A DNA stretch of 40,091 nucleotides from the NCBI RefSeq assembly GCF_002432125.1, contig NZ_DJFS01000083.1, positions 1-40,091 of the forward strand, written 5' to 3'. Within the stretch, counting starts at the first letter, position 1. Every line of letters begins with the position of its first letter. Under the pieces are notes generated by a model. That model made no database searches and had not been told where the DNA came from. It worked only from the letters and a program-made list of their open reading frames with translations. The translations under genes and the position numbers were made by a program. The DNA is from Brevundimonas sp. UBA5866 (GTDB lineage: Bacteria > Pseudomonadota > Alphaproteobacteria > Caulobacterales > Caulobacteraceae). Below, one piece after another: positions 20,807 to 28,779 of this stretch.

Positions 20807-23146
20807 ATGCGCATACTGACTTGTGTGGTCGAAGACCACAATCTCCTGCTGGTCGCACTGGCGGCTGCGGTCTGTGTTATCGGCGCAGGCATAACCATGA
20901 GCCTGTTTCGCAAAATGCGCGGAACCAGAGGCTTGATGCGGGCGACCTGGCTGGTGACAGGCGCAGGTGCCGGTGGCGCGGCGATCTGGTGCACCCACTT
21001 CATCGCCATGCTGGCATGGACGCCATCGCTGGCCACAAGCTTCGAGCCAAGCTTTACCGCCGGTTCCCTGGTCATCGCATTGATCGGCTGCTCCGTGGCT
21101 TTGGGGGTCGGCTCGGGGCGCGGAATCGTGGCCAAGCTGTGTGGCGGCGGCCTGTTCGGTATAACCGTATCGGTCATGCACTATCTGGGCATGTTGGGTC
21201 TGGAGAACCGCGCCTTCGTGCTGTTCGACCCGGTCTATGTGACAGTGTCGATCGTGCTGGCTGTCGCCTTGGGTATGGCGGCCTTTTACCTGGGCGGCAT
21301 CCGTGATCTTCCAAGGGCGCGTATCTACAGCAGCCTTGTTCTGGTGCTGGCCATCGTCAGCCTGCATTTTACCGGCATGGCTGCGGTGTCTGTGCTGCCT
21401 CTGGACGGGGCGGCCGATGCGACCGGTGTCAGCCATAGCCTGATGGCTTTTGGCGTCGCCGGGGTGGGACTGCTGTTGCTGGGCTCGGCCTTGGCCACCT
21501 ATGCCTTGCAGGAACAGTCCCAGAAGCGCGAGCAGCGCCGACTGAAAGCCCTGATCGACGGCACGGCCGATGGCATGGTTGTCGAGATCGAGGGCAAGAT
21601 CTTCATGGCCAATGAAGCCTTTGTTGCCCTGTGCGGTCTTTATTCCGCCGATCTGCGCGGTAGCCCGATCGCCCGCTGGATCGAGGACGCCGATGCCATG
21701 ACGGGTCAGAGCGTTTTCCAAAGCCAACTGCAGAGCGTGGACGGCGAGATTGTTCCGGTCGAGGTGACTGTACGTCACGAGCGCGGCGAAAGCGGTACCG
21801 ACGTGCGCTTGTTCGCTGTACGCGACCTTCGCCGCCGTCTGGAACAGGAGCGTCGGATTGCGTTTCTGGCCCGAAACGACAGCCTGACGGGGATGCCAAA
21901 CCGCGCCTCCTTCCTCGAGAAGATGGCGCGTATGTCCCAGCTGTTGGGCGGGGGCGGTCGCTTCGCCCTGCTGGCGATCGACCTGGATCGCTTCAAGGAT
22001 GTGAACGATCTCTATGGTCATGCGGTCGGTGACCAGTTGCTGGTGCATATCGCCAACAATCTGCGTGCCACGGCCCAAGAAGGTGAGTTTCTGGCCCGCC
22101 TCGGCGGTGACGAGTTCGTGGGTCTGGTGCCGCTGAAACCGGATATGGACGAGGCCGATATCCGTGCCGTGGCCATGCGCTGGATCGAGGCGATGGAACG
22201 CCCCATGCAGAGCGAGCATACCGATGTCGGCTGCGGGGCCTCTGTCGGTATCGCGGTGTGGCCGCAGGATGCAGAGGATACCTCCATCCTGATCAACAAT
22301 GCCGATCTGGCCATGTATCGGGCAAAAGCCTCGGTGACAGACAAGGTGTGCTTCTACGAAAAGGCGATGGACGAGGCCGTGCGCCAGCGCCGCCGCGTGA
22401 CGCAGGGGCTGCGCGAGGCGCTGGAGCAGGACCAGTTCCAGATCTATTACCAACCCCAGGTCAGCGTCGTGGATGGCAGTGTGACGGGCTATGAGGCCCT
22501 GTTGCGCTGGCCGCAGCCTGATGGCTCGTTTGTGCCGCCTGACCGGTTCATTCCCATTGCCGAGGATACGGGCCTGATCTTGCCGATTGGCGAGTGGGTG
22601 TTGCGACGGGCCTGTCAGGAAGCTGTGTACTGGGACAAGCCGCTGCGTCTGGCGGTAAACCTCTCGCCGGTTCAGTTGACCCACAGCGATCTGCCCCGGC
22701 TGGTGCATCAAATCCTTATCGATACCGGCCTGCCGCCGTCACGGCTGGAGTTGGAAATCACCGAGACAGCCATGATATCTGATATGACCCGCTCGACCCA
22801 TATCCTGCGCCAGATCAAGGCGCTGGGGGTATCCATCGCTATGGATGACTTCGGGACCGGTTATTCCTCCCTGTCGACCCTGCGGGCGTTTCCGTTCGAC
22901 AAGATCAAGCTGGATCGCGCCTTCATGAGCGAGCTGGAGGGCAGCCCGCAGTCACGCGCCATTATTCGCGCCGTGCTGACCATAGGCGAGAGCCTGAACA
23001 TTCCGGTTCTGGCCGAGGGGGTGGAAACTGTCGACCAGCTGAGCTTCCTGAGGGAGCAGGGCTGTGACGAGGTGCAGGGCTATCTGCTGGGGCGGCCGAT
23101 GCGCGAGCTTGTCGAACCCGATACGGATATGGCGAAAGCGAGTTGA
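20807..23146 (+). CDS. MHYT-PAS-GGDEF-EAL c-di-GMP turnover enzyme
   Basis: A protein of 779 residues from ATG 20807 (GAGG 6 nt ahead). The first ~245 residues are a seven-helix MHYT sensor with the metal-ligand motifs HFIAML, MHYLGM and LHFTGM, a proposed sensor for O2, CO or NO. A PAS-like segment (~255-360) follows. The GGDEF motif is intact at 433-437 with no RxxD inhibitory site five residues before it. The EAL domain (563 on) keeps NLSPVQL, ELEITETAM, DDFGTGYSSL, KLDR and LAEGVET. Both synthesis and breakdown of c-di-GMP are possible. CckA, itself c-di-GMP-responsive, is encoded 1.1 kb upstream. Confidence 0.93.
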   Translation: MRILTCVVEDHNLLLVALAAAVCVIGAGITMSLFRKMRGTRGLMRATWLVTGAGAGGAAIWCTHFIAMLAWTPSLATSFEPSFTAGSLVIALIGCSVALGVGSGRGIVAKLCGGGLFGITVSVMHYLGMLGLENRAFVLFDPVYVTVSIVLAVALGMAAFYLGGIRDLPRARIYSSLVLVLAIVSLHFTGMAAVSVLPLDGAADATGVSHSLMAFGVAGVGLLLLGSALATYALQEQSQKREQRRLKALIDGTADGMVVEIEGKIFMANEAFVALCGLYSADLRGSPIARWIEDADAMTGQSVFQSQLQSVDGEIVPVEVTVRHERGESGTDVRLFAVRDLRRRLEQERRIAFLARNDSLTGMPNRASFLEKMARMSQLLGGGGRFALLAIDLDRFKDVNDLYGHAVGDQLLVHIANNLRATAQEGEFLARLGGDEFVGLVPLKPDMDEADIRAVAMRWIEAMERPMQSEHTDVGCGASVGIAVWPQDAEDTSILINNADLAMYRAKASVTDKVCFYEKAMDEAVRQRRRVTQGLREALEQDQFQIYYQPQVSVVDGSVTGYEALLRWPQPDGSFVPPDRFIPIAEDTGLILPIGEWVLRRACQEAVYWDKPLRLAVNLSPVQLTHSDLPRLVHQILIDTGLPPSRLELEITETAMISDMTRSTHILRQIKALGVSIAMDDFGTGYSSLSTLRAFPFDKIKLDRAFMSELEGSPQSRAIIRAVLTIGESLNIPVLAEGVETVDQLSFLREQGCDEVQGYLLGRPMRELVEPDTDMAKAS

Positions 23147-23206
23147 TACGCAGCGGACCGGCGGGGGCAGGCATCTGCCTCATGATCGTTAGAACGCCCG
23201 TAAAGA

Positions 23207-23235
23207 TTGACTCCGGCGGGGTTCGCGGCCATAAG
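23207..23235 (+). promoter_or_regulatory. Possible rpsD promoter
   Basis: TTGACT (23207-23212), 17 nt, CATAAG (23230-23235) in the 213-nt gap before rpsD. The leader that follows is long (about 120 nt) and could hold an S4 autoregulatory structure, though I could not identify one. Confidence 0.35.
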
Positions 23236-23359
23236 CGCGCCCTTCACATCACGGGTTTGCGCCCGAGGTGCGTTCAAACACGGACGATGCGTGAACCGCC
23301 GTTGAGATCGTCACTCCAATAGGGGAGGGACCGGGCCGCGTCATATAAGAGAGTAGACT

Positions 23360-23977
23360 ATGTCCAAGCGTCATAGCGCCAAGTACAAAATCGACCGCGC
23401 CATGGGTGAAAACCTGTGGGGCCGCGCCAAATCGCCGGTCAACAAGCGTTCGTACGGCCCGGGCCAACACGGCCAGCGTCGTAAGTCGAAGGTTTCGGAC
23501 TTCGGTCTGCAACTGAAGGCCAAGCAAAAGCTCAAGGGTTACTACGGCAACATCACCGAGAAGCAATTCTCGGCGATCTATGCTGAAGCCAACCGTCGCA
23601 AGGGCAACACCTCGGAAAACCTGATCGGTCTGCTGGAATCGCGTCTGGACGCCATCGTCTACCGCGCCAAATTCGTTCCGACCGTTTGGGCTGCCCGTCA
23701 GTTCGTCTCGCACGGCCACGTCACCGTCAACGGCAAGAAGGTCGATATCGCTTCTTACCGCGTGAAGGTCGGCGACGTCGTCGAGGTCAAGGAAAAGTCG
23801 CGCAACATGGCTCTGGTGCTGGAAGCCCAGCAATCGGCCGAGCGTGATATCCCGGACTACCTGGAACAAGGTGATCGCGGTTTCTCGATCCGTTACGTGC
23901 GCGTGCCGGAACTGGCCGACGTACCGTACCCGGTCAAGATGGAACCGAACCTGATCGTCGAATACTACTCCTCGTAA
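23360..23977 (+). CDS. rpsD: 30S ribosomal protein S4
   Basis: A protein of 205 residues, typical of S4. It begins MSKRHSAKYKIDRAMGENLWG; the S4 RNA-binding domain (RLDAIVYRAKFVPTVWAARQFVSHGHVTVNGKKVDI) covers about 92-155. It is a primary assembly protein of the small subunit and in many bacteria a translational repressor. It stands alone here rather than in the alpha operon, as is usual in alphaproteobacteria. Codon use is visibly biased (many AAG, CGT, CTG), fitting high expression. A terminator follows. Confidence 0.98.
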   Translation: MSKRHSAKYKIDRAMGENLWGRAKSPVNKRSYGPGQHGQRRKSKVSDFGLQLKAKQKLKGYYGNITEKQFSAIYAEANRRKGNTSENLIGLLESRLDAIVYRAKFVPTVWAARQFVSHGHVTVNGKKVDIASYRVKVGDVVEVKEKSRNMALVLEAQQSAERDIPDYLEQGDRGFSIRYVRVPELADVPYPVKMEPNLIVEYYSS

Positions 23978-24020
23978 TATTCGTGTCTGTCCGCCTCGCC
24001 GGACAGAGATCGGAAATGGA

Positions 24021-24049
24021 AAAGGCCTCGCTTCGGCGGGGCCTTTTTT
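24021..24049 (+). terminator. Terminator of rpsD
   Basis: An 11-bp stem (24021-24031 with 24036-24046, one wobble, UUCG loop) followed by TTTTTT, 43 nt after the rpsD stop. Confidence 0.92.
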
Positions 24050-24141
24050 ATTGCAAAGGTTTAATATCGAACAGTGTTCACATTCGGGGTGGTATCGGGC
24101 ATGTTCCGCCCCGTGAAATCATCAAGTGTCGGGAGGGGAAG

Positions 24142-24543
24142 ATGGTCCGAACACTGATCCGTACTTCGCGCCTGCTTTCGGTGCTGGTGATGCCTGCGGC
24201 TATGGCATAGGCCTGTGCGCCCATGATAGCGCCACAGGGCCCCAGCGAGCCGCTGGGTGTGGTCGAGCCTGTCTATGGCGCGGCTGTCGCCGGTGACGTG
24301 GCTGTGGTCCGCGTCAGCACGAATGGTTGTACCCGCAAGTCCGACCTGACACCGCATCTGTCGCGGGGGGCGGGCAAGGCCATACTGACGGTTCGCCGTA
24401 CACAGGCGGACACCTGCAACCAACCCGCTCAACTGTCCTTGCAGTGGACATTCGAAGAACTGGGTCTGGAACCGGGAGCGATGCTGCAGGTCGCCAATCC
24501 GGTGGTGGTCCGATACGAATACAGCGTTGGCGGACAACGCTAA
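24142..24543 (+). pseudogene. Lipoprotein gene with an in-frame TAG inside its signal peptide
   Basis: From ATG 24142, with GGGAGGGG just ahead, the frame reads a signal peptide (MVRTLIRTSRLLSVLVMPAAMA), then TAG at codon 23 (24208-24210), then ACAPM and a 109-residue mature domain to the stop at 24541-24543. The mature part is clearly related to the protein at 24740-25114: both carry NGCTRKSD/TNCTRRAD, a second Cys ~25-30 residues later (DTC/AVC), and SLQWTFEELGL/AVSWTYEVLAL. Without the stop this would be a ~133-residue lipoprotein with its lipid Cys at codon 25. The simplest reading is a recent nonsense mutation, since the rest is intact. Readthrough, or a start at ATG 24223 giving a cytoplasmic form, are alternatives. 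Confidence 0.75.
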
Positions 24544-24614
24544 TTTAAAAGATAATTCACATGTAAAACGGCAGCGGAACTGCCATCGTATCCTTGAAAA
24601 CAACGAGGGTACAT

Positions 24615-24740
24615 ATGAACAAGCGCATTCTTTCGGTAATGGCGGTCGTGGCAGCGGCTTCTGTTTTGTCCGGCTGTATAATCGTTGCTGGCGGTGATCG
24701 CGTTGTGCACGACGCCACCACCATCGAAAGCGCGAAATAA
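24615..24740 (+). CDS. 41-residue lipoprotein
   Basis: A short ORF with GAGGG ahead of ATG 24615. It has a basic start (MNKRILSV), a hydrophobic core and a textbook lipobox LSGC with C21, leaving only 21 mature residues (CIIVAGGDRVVHDATTIESAK). Its first 25 residues match the pattern of the next gene (LSGCLIIADG, also C21), so it looks like a duplicated N-terminus. Its TAA overlaps the next ATG (TAATG at 24738-24742), implying coupled translation. Size recalls entericidin-like peptides, but no sequence similarity is claimed. Confidence 0.7.
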   Translation: MNKRILSVMAVVAAASVLSGCIIVAGGDRVVHDATTIESAK

Positions 24741-25114
24741 TGCGTGGGAAGTTCCTGGCCGTTGCCGCTTTGGCAATCGCTTCGGCAGGACTGTCGGGCT
24801 GTTTGATCATTGCGGATGGTAACAGCACCAAGAACAGCAATGTCGTGACGGTCACGCGCGGTACGCCGATGGGTCCGTACCTGCGGGCCTTCTCCGCCGA
24901 CGGCAGCAATGTGCACGCGACCATCGTCACCAACTGTACCCGGCGCGCGGACTTCGAGGTGGTGCTGCGTGACGGTGAAACCCTTACCATCCGCCAGCAC
25001 AAGGATGCTGTCTGTGAGGGGACGCAACGTGATCTGGCGGTGAGCTGGACCTATGAGGTGCTGGCTCTGCCGGCACAGAGCGCCATGCGTGTCACCAATG
25101 CGGTGGCTTTCTAG
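24740..25114 (+). CDS. Lipoprotein of unknown function, paralogue of the broken gene at 24142
   Basis: A protein of 124 residues with signal peptide and lipobox (LSGC, C21). The mature domain (~30-124) has two cysteines in TNCTRRADFEV and KDAVCEG that match the paralogue and could form a disulfide, plus SWTYEVL and a final VTNAVAF strand. The alternation of short hydrophobic strands suggests a small beta-fold. Start overlaps the stop of the 41-residue lipoprotein. No named domain is recognised; an envelope location is the only safe inference. Confidence 0.75.
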   Translation: MRGKFLAVAALAIASAGLSGCLIIADGNSTKNSNVVTVTRGTPMGPYLRAFSADGSNVHATIVTNCTRRADFEVVLRDGETLTIRQHKDAVCEGTQRDLAVSWTYEVLALPAQSAMRVTNAVAF

Positions 25115-25138
25115 AGCCGCCAGCCAGTCTGTGCAGGC

Positions 25139-25564
25139 CTAGGTCGAAAACGGAGCCAGCATTTCAGCCTGGATACGGTGGGGGCGCAGCGTGCTGGCCT
25201 CCACCAGACACCATTCGGAGATGCCCTGTGCGTAGACCTTGCCGCTTTCGTCCTCGATGCGGACATAGCGGGCAAAGCGCGGGCCTTGCGGATCGCCGAC
25301 CCAGGTGCGCGCCTTGATACCGGTTGCGCCCGGCATGATGCCACGGAAATAGTCGATCTCGTGACGCAGGGCGACCCACGACCATTTGGTGCGGGTCTGT
25401 TCATCGAAGCGGGCGTTCCAGTGGGCGGTGCCGACATCCTGCAACCAGCCCACATAGACGACATTGTTGACGTGGCCGTTCTCGTCGATGTGCTCCGGTT
25501 TGATTTCCAGCGGCACAACGAAGATTTCGCGGTCTTCGCGCGGTTCGAGAACAGCCCTCGCCAT
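25139..25564 (-). CDS. Hotdog-fold acyl-CoA thioesterase (4HBT-like)
   Basis: A protein of 141 residues. The hotdog signature is present early (IKPEHIDENGHVNNVVYVGWLQDVG, ~20-45), with the catalytic Asp/Glu region and helix typical of YbgC/FadM-like thioesterases, then FRGIMPGATGIKARTWVG. It should hydrolyse acyl-CoA; the chain is not determinable. GAGGA precedes the ATG. It lies 17 nt downstream of grxD on the same strand, so a two-gene transcript is likely. Confidence 0.85.
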   Translation of the reverse strand: MARAVLEPREDREIFVVPLEIKPEHIDENGHVNNVVYVGWLQDVGTAHWNARFDEQTRTKWSWVALRHEIDYFRGIMPGATGIKARTWVGDPQGPRFARYVRIEDESGKVYAQGISEWCLVEASTLRPHRIQAEMLAPFST

Positions 25565-25581
25565 CAGTTCATTCCTCGACG

Positions 25582-25929
25582 TCAGTCTTCGGCAGGGCCG
25601 ATGCCCTTTTCCGTCATCAGAGCCTGCAGCTCACCGGCGTTGAACATTTCGCGCATGATGTCCGAACCGCCGACGAACTCGCCCTTCACATAGAGCTGGG
25701 GAATGGTCGGCCAGTCGGAATAGGCCTTGATGCCGTCGCGCAGTTGCTCGGACTGCAGCACGTCGACGCCCACGAAGGCGACGCCGATATGGTCGAGGAT
25801 CTGGACAGCGAGGCCCGAGAAGCCGCAGCGCGGCGAATCCGGCGTGCCCTTCATGAAAAGTACGACGTCGTGATCCTTCACGGCGTTGTCGATGAAGGCG
25901 TGGACGGGATCAGCAGATTGGTCGGTCAC
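25582..25929 (-). CDS. grxD: Monothiol glutaredoxin GrxD
   Basis: A protein of 115 residues from GTG 25929, where AAGGG is at proper distance; a GTG at 25938 would add three residues but has its AAGG touching it. The CGFS active site (PRCGFSGLAVQIL), WPTIPQLYVKGEFVGGSDIM (glutathione-binding TIP and GGSD) are all present. It carries 2Fe-2S clusters with glutathione and hands them on in Fe-S assembly. Its common partner bolA is not adjacent. Confidence 0.93.
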   Translation of the reverse strand: MTDQSADPVHAFIDNAVKDHDVVLFMKGTPDSPRCGFSGLAVQILDHIGVAFVGVDVLQSEQLRDGIKAYSDWPTIPQLYVKGEFVGGSDIMREMFNAGELQALMTEKGIGPAED

Positions 25930-26011
25930 TTGAGGCACCCTTAAGACGTGCTTGGTCAGCTAGGTTGCCAATGTGGCGCGGTCAAGGTGAGGGCACCGAA
26001 TAAGGCGGCAA

Positions 26012-27262
26012 TCAGCGCGTTTTCGCAGCCAGCATCAGGTCTTTCGCACGCACAGCCAGGGATGGCGCACCGGCAAGGGAGGCAGCGTCGGAGGCTTCGT
26101 ACAAGGCCATGCCCAGATCCTGGAGCGGATAATGCACACGGGTGGACATCGTCATGGCCAGCCGCGCCATCGATATCTGGTCGCTGGCCCAGTCCACGGC
26201 GGTGGTTTCATCCATTGGTCGTGCAAGGCGATGGCGCAGCAGCAGCTCGACCTTGGCCAGAGAGGTCATATCCCCCTCGGCCTCGGCGCGACGCAGTGTG
26301 TAGGCCAGACTGCGCTCGCGGATCAGGGCCCCGATGATCAGACCGGGTTTGTCGGTCAGTTTCTGCGCCTGTTCCAGAGCCTCGGGGTCGCCTTCGGACC
26401 GCTCGGCCTTGAGGAGCTGGATGGTGGCCCAGTCCAGCGGGCTGTGGTCGGGTGTGAACTGGTCGGCGGCGGCATCGAACAGGGCACCGGCTTGCTGGCG
26501 GGCCGATGGATCATTGGCCACGGAGGCCAGAGCGGCCATCCCGGTTCCGCACAGGGCCAGTGCGCGGGCGCGGCTGACGGGGCGCTCGTCCGGGCTGGCG
26601 CTCTCGACCAGGTCGCGCAGTTCGCGCCCGGCCTGATCCAGCAGGCGGGCATTGCGGGTCTGGATACCGGCTTCCAGCGACAGGGCGGCGCGATCCAGTG
26701 ACAGGTCCTCGCCGATCAGGGTGTCCGTCGGTTTGAGCCCCAGCATGGCTTCGGACAGGCGCTCGGCAGCCTGTGCCATGCGCTCGGCATCATTGGCTAT
26801 ACGGGCCAGACGCGCTTCCAGGCGGGCCTTGAGGGAGTCGATTTCCGCCTGGGTTTCGGCGCGACGGGGAAGGGGCAGTTGGATGACGCTGTCCAACAGG
26901 CTGTCCAGACGGCGTGGCACACCGAAAAGATCGAAGGCCAGCATGGAGGTGTGGCCGATGTCGATGCGGGCACGAATGGCCTGATCCTCGTTCAGGGCGG
27001 CACGAAGGGCATCACGTCCGGCCTGTTCGGCCCGTTGCAGGCTTTCGGAAGAACCCGAGCGGCGGGCATGTTCGCGCCACAGGGCAGCGGCGCGCATCCA
27101 GCCCTCATAAGGGTGGGCACACGAGACGCGACCGGCATCCGTGGACTGGGAACGGGCTTCGGACTCGACCAGACTCAGGCCGACAAGCTCCAGCCAGCCC
27201 AGATCCTGGCTGTCGCGGGCCTTTTCGAAAAGGCGTCTTAGATCTCTTCCAAACTCGAACAT
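26012..27262 (-). CDS. Unknown alpha-helical repeat protein
   Basis: A protein of 416 residues from ATG 27262 (MFEFGRDLRRLFEKARDSQDLGW); 17 more in-frame codons upstream look non-coding. It is almost wholly helical, rich in Ala, Leu, Arg and Glu, with TPR/SEL-like spacing (LQRAEQAGRDALRAAL, ARLARIANDAERMAQAAERLSEAM, EALEQAQKLTDKPGL). It has no signal peptide, membrane helix or catalytic motif. It lies upstream of grxD on the same strand with a 73-nt gap plus the GTG offset. A cytoplasmic scaffold is the only reasonable guess; the family is not recognised. Confidence 0.7.
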   Translation of the reverse strand: MFEFGRDLRRLFEKARDSQDLGWLELVGLSLVESEARSQSTDAGRVSCAHPYEGWMRAAALWREHARRSGSSESLQRAEQAGRDALRAALNEDQAIRARIDIGHTSMLAFDLFGVPRRLDSLLDSVIQLPLPRRAETQAEIDSLKARLEARLARIANDAERMAQAAERLSEAMLGLKPTDTLIGEDLSLDRAALSLEAGIQTRNARLLDQAGRELRDLVESASPDERPVSRARALALCGTGMAALASVANDPSARQQAGALFDAAADQFTPDHSPLDWATIQLLKAERSEGDPEALEQAQKLTDKPGLIIGALIRERSLAYTLRRAEAEGDMTSLAKVELLLRHRLARPMDETTAVDWASDQISMARLAMTMSTRVHYPLQDLGMALYEASDAASLAGAPSLAVRAKDLMLAAKTR

Positions 27263-27366
27263 GGGTGCGTCTGTCCCGGATTGGGATCGATCGTCGATCC
27301 CGGATGTGACCAAGCAAACGCAGCGCCATCGGGAATGGTTCGGCTATAAAGATCGTTGATATTTTA

Positions 27367-27729
27367 TTACCCGAGCGAAGGCGCAGATTTAATGCACTTT
27401 TCCATTTGCTCGAGGGTCTGGGAATTCTTGCGGCTGAGTTCGCGTACAGAGCGAATCCGGGCGTTTGACATATCCCGCTCGGTCAGGGTGTCGGGCCGTC
27501 CCGAGGCCTTGCCCATCTGAATCGTGGTGAGGGACCAGTAGAGCGCGGCATCAAACAGTTTACGGCCCCGTTCGCTCTCGTTGCCTTCCAGTTCCGAGCC
27601 CGCCTGGGTTACGCCGGCACAGGCGACAGCATCGGCATAGGACACCACAAGGGGACGCACAGCCGGAGCCGCAGGCGCGGACTGGCCCGTAGCCAGCAAC
27701 AGCGTCATGGCCAGCGCAATACTCGGCAT
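27367..27729 (-). CDS. Small secreted protein of unknown function
   Basis: A protein of 120 residues from ATG 27729, with GGAG 5 nt ahead; 45 further upstream codons in frame overlap the LysR gene and are rejected. A signal peptide (MPSIALAMTLLLATGQSAPA) is followed by a helical mature region (YADAVACAG, KLFDAALYWSLTTIQMG, RDMSNARIRSVREL) with two cysteines (AVACAG and MEKCIK) that could pair in the periplasm. It is 83 nt downstream of the LysR stop on the same strand. Family not recognised. Confidence 0.7.
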   Translation of the reverse strand: MPSIALAMTLLLATGQSAPAAPAVRPLVVSYADAVACAGVTQAGSELEGNESERGRKLFDAALYWSLTTIQMGKASGRPDTLTERDMSNARIRSVRELSRKNSQTLEQMEKCIKSAPSLG

Positions 27730-27812
27730 CGCATCTCCAGACTGGAAGATATTCTTCCCCAAGGTGAAGAAATCACGTCCCGATGGCAGAGGGAAGCCCG
27801 CAACCGCGCCAA

Positions 27813-28721
27813 TCAAGGCCGCAGTAAAGGTATTTCCGTGGCCGTGGCCTGGGCTTTGATCCACTGGATAAAGCTTTTTTGTGCGCGGCCTGTCTCGCTA
27901 CGGGACACAGTCAGGCCTACCCCGCCTTCATCGGGGCTAAACCCGTACGGGGCAACGATCTTTCCCTCGGCCAGGGCATCGATGCAGACGATCCACGGCA
28001 GTACTGCGGCTCCCCAGTCCGCCATCACCGCATCCAGCGAGAAATGCATATGGGCCAGCGCACGCGCAGGCCTGTCCGGCGGGGGCAGGGATACGCCCGA
28101 AAGGCTTTGCCAGTCCTCCCAGCTCTGGGGCTGGGTGCGGGCCACCATACGGGGGACGCGGGCAATGGCGGCCCGGCCGTCGGTTCCGGCCAGACGTGCA
28201 GACACCACCGGCCCGATGGCATTGGGCGCGATGGCGACTGTGCCGTCCTGCCTCAATGCGGCTGCGTCCATCAACCGGATCACCATGTCGGCCCCGCGGT
28301 GGCTCTGCGCATGGGGCGGCAGCTCGATCAGATGGACATGGATGTCTGGAAAGGCCTCGTGAAAACGGGCCAGTCTCGGGATCAGCCATTTGACCGAAAG
28401 GCTGGCATGAACGGCTATGGACAGCTCATCGCTTTGACCGCGGGCATGGGTGACGGCGGCTGAAATGCGGTCGAAGGCAGGATAGAGTTCACCGGCCAGA
28501 GTGGCCCCGCGCGGTGTCAAGCGCAGGGCGTGCCTTGGGCCCTCGAACAGGCGCAGACCCAATTGCTGTTCCAGTGCCTTGACCTGGCGGCTGATGGCGC
28601 TGTGGGTCACATGCAGTTCGGCGGCGGCCGCCGTGGCGCTGCCGGTGCGGGCCATCGCCTCGAAAGCCCTGAGCGCGGTCAGGGAGATCTGCGATGTCGT
28701 GCCTGTGAGTTTTTGGAACAT
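27813..28721 (-). CDS. LysR-family transcriptional regulator (GcvA-like)
   Basis: A protein of 302 residues. The N-terminal winged helix-turn-helix is typical (ISLTALRAFEAMARTGSATAAAAELHVTHSAISRQVKALEQQLGLRLFEG, ~12-62), followed by the two-lobed effector domain (SIAVHASLSVKWLIPRLARF, then the VLPWIVCIDALAEGKIV region). The HTH and the LSVKWLIPRL strand resemble GcvA/AmpR-type LysR proteins. It is divergent from the MFS gene across 58 nt, the classical LysR arrangement, so the MFS-YczE pair is its likely target. The effector is unknown. Confidence 0.93.
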   Translation of the reverse strand: MFQKLTGTTSQISLTALRAFEAMARTGSATAAAAELHVTHSAISRQVKALEQQLGLRLFEGPRHALRLTPRGATLAGELYPAFDRISAAVTHARGQSDELSIAVHASLSVKWLIPRLARFHEAFPDIHVHLIELPPHAQSHRGADMVIRLMDAAALRQDGTVAIAPNAIGPVVSARLAGTDGRAAIARVPRMVARTQPQSWEDWQSLSGVSLPPPDRPARALAHMHFSLDAVMADWGAAVLPWIVCIDALAEGKIVAPYGFSPDEGGVGLTVSRSETGRAQKSFIQWIKAQATATEIPLLRP

Positions 28722-28779
28722 GGTCTGACTGATAGATCGCTAACGGCGATGTCGCAATCGGCGGCATTCAGCCTGGCTT

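Noticed and set aside
20762..22711. 649-codon open frame on the minus strand
   Set aside because: It is fully antisense to the MHYT-GGDEF-EAL gene, whose domains are intact. The translation is rich in His, Arg and Gln without any domain, as expected from the antisense of GC-rich coding DNA.
24061..25002. 313-codon open frame on the minus strand across the lipoprotein cluster
   Set aside because: No domain or ribosome site. The plus-strand genes have lipoboxes, Shine-Dalgarno sequences and paralogy, so they are the real ones.
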